From contig CASERZ010000006.1 of assembly GCA_949290515.1 (NCBI GenBank), positions 1 to 64,000 on the forward strand: 64,000 bases of DNA, given 5' to 3'. This DNA comes from an uncultured Christensenella sp. (lineage in GTDB: Bacteria; Bacillota; Clostridia; Christensenellales; UBA3700). The notes beneath the pieces were generated by a model. It was not told the origin of the DNA. It did not search any database and saw only the letters and a list, made by a program, of their open reading frames with translations. Below are positions 61,288 to 64,000 of the stretch, piece by piece (the stretch's first letter is position 1; each line of letters begins with the position of its first letter). A program made the translations under genes and the position numbers.

Positions 61288-61325
61288 TTTCTAGTATTTG
61301 TTTTTAATATATACTCGTTGCCGTG

Positions 61326-63059
61326 TTACATTCTGCTGAGGTACTTGCGCTTTTTGACTACCACGAGAATTATTACGGTGATTACGATTGCCACTACTAC
61401 GATAGGCACGGTGATTGCAAGCGCGAGTTGCCACGACGTAAGCCCGCCCGGCTGAATGTTTTCCGTCTTGACATAGGCAATCATATCGTTGTAGATAACT
61501 GCCGTCCATTCGCTGTTTTTGTCGTACTTTTCGTGTAAGTCTATCGAAGTACCTTCTTTAAGTTCGGCGATAAGCTTCGAATCCTCCTGAGGGAGTGCGT
61601 AAACTTTTACGTATTCTCCCAGCTTTTTGGACGAAACCTTGACGGTTTTGGATATGTCGGGCGGAGTGAGCACGGTGTAGGGGGATACGTCCTTTTCTTT
61701 GACGTAGCCTTCTACTATCTGCTTGTTGGCGTTGAGGTACTGAATTTTGTACCAGCCCCATTTATATGTGCCGTCCTGACCTACGTTGTCGATTACTACG
61801 AGTTGGTCGTATATCGTGAGATATGCTACCGCTTCGCTTCCCGTATCATTCATACCGTCGCCCACAAAGGGGTATTTATATACCGCAGTATCGGGGTGAA
61901 GTGCTTGAGCGAACGCGCCTATTTCGCACTCCGTGCTGGCGGGGCAAAGGGTAATATCGCTGTCTTTGCGGATATACCCGAGATTGACTTTTTTATCGTC
62001 TTTAGAGAAGTAGATATAATAATAATCTCCTACTTCGCTGAGCAAAATCACGTAGTCGCCCGAAGAAAGCGTAGCAAGCTTCTGAAGGTGACGGGGCGAG
62101 GAGTATACGGTTGCCTCGGCATTGATTTTGTTCATAGTAAGAATGGTATAAGTAGCGGGGTGAGTGTATATCGTCCTGTCGAAAGTATTGTAGTAATTTA
62201 GCGCGCTACCCGTAAATTCGTACATATTGAGAGAGGGTAGGTCGGATTTTATGTATACGTAATTTGTATTCGAAGAAGAAATATACGTTGCCGCAAGTTT
62301 GCTTTTCTCGTTGATGCCGGAAGAGAGAAGTTCGCTCGTCGAATTGCTCGCATCGTCATATACGTACGCTTTAGTCGCGTCGAGCAATATCAGTTTTCCG
62401 CCGGAAATTACGAGGTCGGTATAAGAGCCTTCGAGTTTCAAAAAGGAACTCAAATCGTCAGACGTAAAGTTTTTTGACGAGGTGGAGTAAAGGTTTCCGT
62501 CAAGTATGAAATACAATACGTCCTCGTTGAGTATAGCCATATCCGATATCTGAGTATACAGAGGATTTTTGGATATAAAAGTCGACCATAAAGTAGAGCT
62601 GGAGTCTACGTCGATTTTATAAACCTTGTTGGAGTCCATTGCAAAAATAGACGAATTGTCGTTGTAAAGCGCGACAATCTCCTCAGGATACACGTTGGGA
62701 TTTTCAAGCTTGATTTTGGTTATGCCTTTGCTGTCGTAAGAATATACGTAAAGATTCTTACCGTAATCGTCCGTAACGAGCAAGATGAGATACTTTGAGT
62801 TCATTGCCATATCCAGCACAGTAAACTGTCCTTCTTCGGTATACTTGTGTACAATGCTGTCTTTGACTACGTAGACGTTGTTGTCCGTGACGAGCGCGAA
62901 AGCGTCACCGTACGCGGTAAAAGAGCTGTCGTTGACTATATCTATCGACACGTTGCTGTTTTCGGCAAGGGCAACGCCGCCGCCCGCAAATACGGACAGC
63001 ACTCCCGCCAGAATTACAAAGCATAATAAAGTCGAAATAAGTAAAATTTTCTTGCTCAT
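61326..63059 (-). CDS. Secreted, C-terminally anchored SH3-domain protein
   Basis: 577 aa. Signal peptide (about residues 5-32: ILLISTLLCFVILAGVLSVF) leads to a repeated beta-rich region (about 35-350) with NVYVVKDSIVHKY, NLYVYSYDSKGITKI and KVYKIDVDSSSTL units that look like a propeller, then SH3-like domains (YVKVYALPQEDSKLIAELKE with a later TAVIYNDMIAYVKTENIQ). One transmembrane helix and basic residues (KKRKYLSRM) close the chain. Its likely place is on the outer face of the membrane; no enzyme motif was seen. The start at 63059 lies 6 nt from a TATAAT. Confidence 0.8.
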   Translation of the reverse strand: MSKKILLISTLLCFVILAGVLSVFAGGGVALAENSNVSIDIVNDSSFTAYGDAFALVTDNNVYVVKDSIVHKYTEEGQFTVLDMAMNSKYLILLVTDDYGKNLYVYSYDSKGITKIKLENPNVYPEEIVALYNDNSSIFAMDSNKVYKIDVDSSSTLWSTFISKNPLYTQISDMAILNEDVLYFILDGNLYSTSSKNFTSDDLSSFLKLEGSYTDLVISGGKLILLDATKAYVYDDASNSTSELLSSGINEKSKLAATYISSSNTNYVYIKSDLPSLNMYEFTGSALNYYNTFDRTIYTHPATYTILTMNKINAEATVYSSPRHLQKLATLSSGDYVILLSEVGDYYYIYFSKDDKKVNLGYIRKDSDITLCPASTECEIGAFAQALHPDTAVYKYPFVGDGMNDTGSEAVAYLTIYDQLVVIDNVGQDGTYKWGWYKIQYLNANKQIVEGYVKEKDVSPYTVLTPPDISKTVKVSSKKLGEYVKVYALPQEDSKLIAELKEGTSIDLHEKYDKNSEWTAVIYNDMIAYVKTENIQPGGLTSWQLALAITVPIVVVAIVITVIILVVVKKRKYLSRM

Positions 63060-63065
63060 ACTTGC

Positions 63066-63093
63066 ATTATAGCATACAAATCGCAAAAGTAAA
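63066..63093 (-). promoter_or_regulatory. Promoter of a leaderless gene
   Basis: On the minus strand TTTACT (63088-63093), 16-nt spacer, TATAAT (63066-63071), then GCAAGT and ATG. The predicted +1 is at the start codon, and no Shine-Dalgarno sequence is possible. Confidence 0.6.
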
Positions 63094-63210
63094 ACAAAAT
63101 TTTTAAAAGGCGGCAACAAAATAATAAAAATTATATATTATAAGGATTGTAAATAAGCGGAAAATATGCTAAAATATCAGTGTAAACAAGTATAATTTTG
63201 AAGGCGATAA

Positions 63211-64000
63211 ATGTCAAAAGGAAGATTTTATTACAGAAATAAAAATAAAAAACGCAATCAGGAGCAGGCGCAAAACGTAGCCAAAGTTCTTTCGTCGGGA
63301 AAAGCAAAGCCCGAGGATTTATTGAGACCAATCGAGGATTTACAGCTTAGCGAGCGTACTTACAACGCACTCAAAGCGGGCAGGGTATCAAAACTTGCCG
63401 ACCTCGCTTGCCGTACTATGCAGCAAATGTACCGCATACAGAATATCGGCAAGAAAAACGTAATCGAAATATCTAAGGCACTTGCGAAGTTTGACGTAGC
63501 GTTTGCCGAAGATAACTCGCAATCTCAGCAAAACAACCGCAATAACAACAATAAAAACAACCCTAATCAGCCAAACAGACAAAAGGACAACAGGGGAGAA
63601 AACGCTTCTCTCAACAATTATCTTTCGAAGATATACGAGGGTATGACAATCAATGAAATCCTTATCGGAAAAAGAGAACGTCCCCCTCACGAAAAGGCGG
63701 AGAGACCGCCTCTTACGGAGACCAGCCTCGTCAAATTCTGCCGCAAGGGCAAGTGGGGCTATAAAGACTGGAAAGGCAATGTCGTTATTCCTCCCACCTA
63801 CGAAGAAGCATTCGGATTTTACGAGGAAAGAGGCTGTGTGGAAAAAGACGGCAAACTCGGCTATATCGACCGCAAAAACAATCTTGTGATAGATTATCAG
63901 TACGATTGTGCTACCTCTTTCAGCGAGGGATTGGCGTCAGTAACAATCGGTGAAAAGAGCGGTTACATCGACCCCGACGGAAATAAGGTGATAGATTTTA
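63211..64000 (+). CDS. RNA polymerase alphaCTD-like domain fused to WG repeats (3' end outside window)
   Basis: 263 residues are visible and no stop is reached. Residues 1-30 are basic. From about 40 to 95, RPIEDLQLSERTYNALKAGR, VSKLADLACRTM and RIQNIGKKNVIEISKALAK reproduce the two helix-hairpin-helix pattern of RNA polymerase alphaCTD. A low-complexity Asn/Gln linker (about 105-130) is followed by WG repeats: GKWGYKDWKGNVVIPPTYEE, KLGYIDRKNNLVIDYQYD and KSGYIDPDGNKVIDF. The alphaCTD may bind DNA or protein while the WG repeats form a beta scaffold; this is inference. A TATAAT lies at 63191-63196; AAGG before the ATG is mostly upstream of the predicted +1. Confidence 0.85.
   Translation, partial: MSKGRFYYRNKNKKRNQEQAQNVAKVLSSGKAKPEDLLRPIEDLQLSERTYNALKAGRVSKLADLACRTMQQMYRIQNIGKKNVIEISKALAKFDVAFAEDNSQSQQNNRNNNNKNNPNQPNRQKDNRGENASLNNYLSKIYEGMTINEILIGKRERPPHEKAERPPLTETSLVKFCRKGKWGYKDWKGNVVIPPTYEEAFGFYEERGCVEKDGKLGYIDRKNNLVIDYQYDCATSFSEGLASVTIGEKSGYIDPDGNKVIDF

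Larger units (their letters stand above)
61020..61325. other. Intergenic region upstream of leuC
   Basis: It contains the leuC promoter and the terminator of the SH3 gene (61261-61287). No gene was seen in 61100-61260. Confidence 0.6.

Overview
The window looks like chromosome from a strictly anaerobic, low-to-mid GC Gram-positive bacterium of the Clostridia type, probably an uncultured gut or sediment lineage (inference). The evidence is a trimeric NAD-linked [FeFe] hydrogenase, a Rex repressor, Gram-positive DnaB/DnaI-like helicase loaders, a PyrK/PyrD type 1B pyrimidine pathway, zinc-type S14 and L36, a PSP1/YaaT protein, and strong AGGAGG ribosome binding sites. No plasmid, prophage, transposase or CRISPR array is visible.

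Layout. 1-914 is a gene-free mosaic of hairpin repeats. 915-5044 (minus) is the hydrogenase operon, preceded by a good promoter and two tandem Rex-like boxes. 5399-8229 holds a membrane protein, an acetyltransferase, a flavoprotein and two decayed genes. A tRNA-Thr gene with duplicated ends lies at 8700-8775. 9174-11533 (minus) is a helicase-loader pair and 11700-13684 an ABC exporter. 13983-14243 is a small apparently leaderless gene. Then come rex, greA, a PLP decarboxylase, tmk, holB, yaaT, ybaK and a free-standing 2[4Fe-4S] ferredoxin.

21001-26638 is a pyrimidine operon (pyrB-C-F-K-D-E; carAB not present here). It runs into purine nucleoside phosphorylase, a SAH/MTA-type deaminase, a DUF4352-like protein, an ABC-F ATPase, an Lrp-type regulator and an aminotransferase. 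32638-39345 is accessory: a candidate small RNA, an XRE repressor with paired operators, a 37-aa Gln/Asn-rich protein, an M1-type lipoprotein peptidase, a SPFH/zinc-ribbon pair, a DUF1858 protein and more repeats.

39346-55278 is the S10-spc-alpha ribosomal superoperon (S10 to L17, with secY, adk, map, a KOW protein, infA and rpoA) in the canonical order, with a second promoter and structured leader before S13. After it come an alpha/beta hydrolase, an orphan phosphopantetheinyl transferase/ACP pair, an XRE repressor with a dyad operator, leuCDB (minus), a secreted SH3/propeller-like protein, and a truncated gene fusing an RNA polymerase alpha-CTD-like domain to WG repeats.

The most distinctive unexplained signals are intergenic: a five-copy perfect hairpin repeat with compensatory changes, a 105-bp element in two copies with a covarying stem, a variable-loop hairpin family, and several genes whose -10 box sits 6-7 nt before the ATG with no Shine-Dalgarno sequence.
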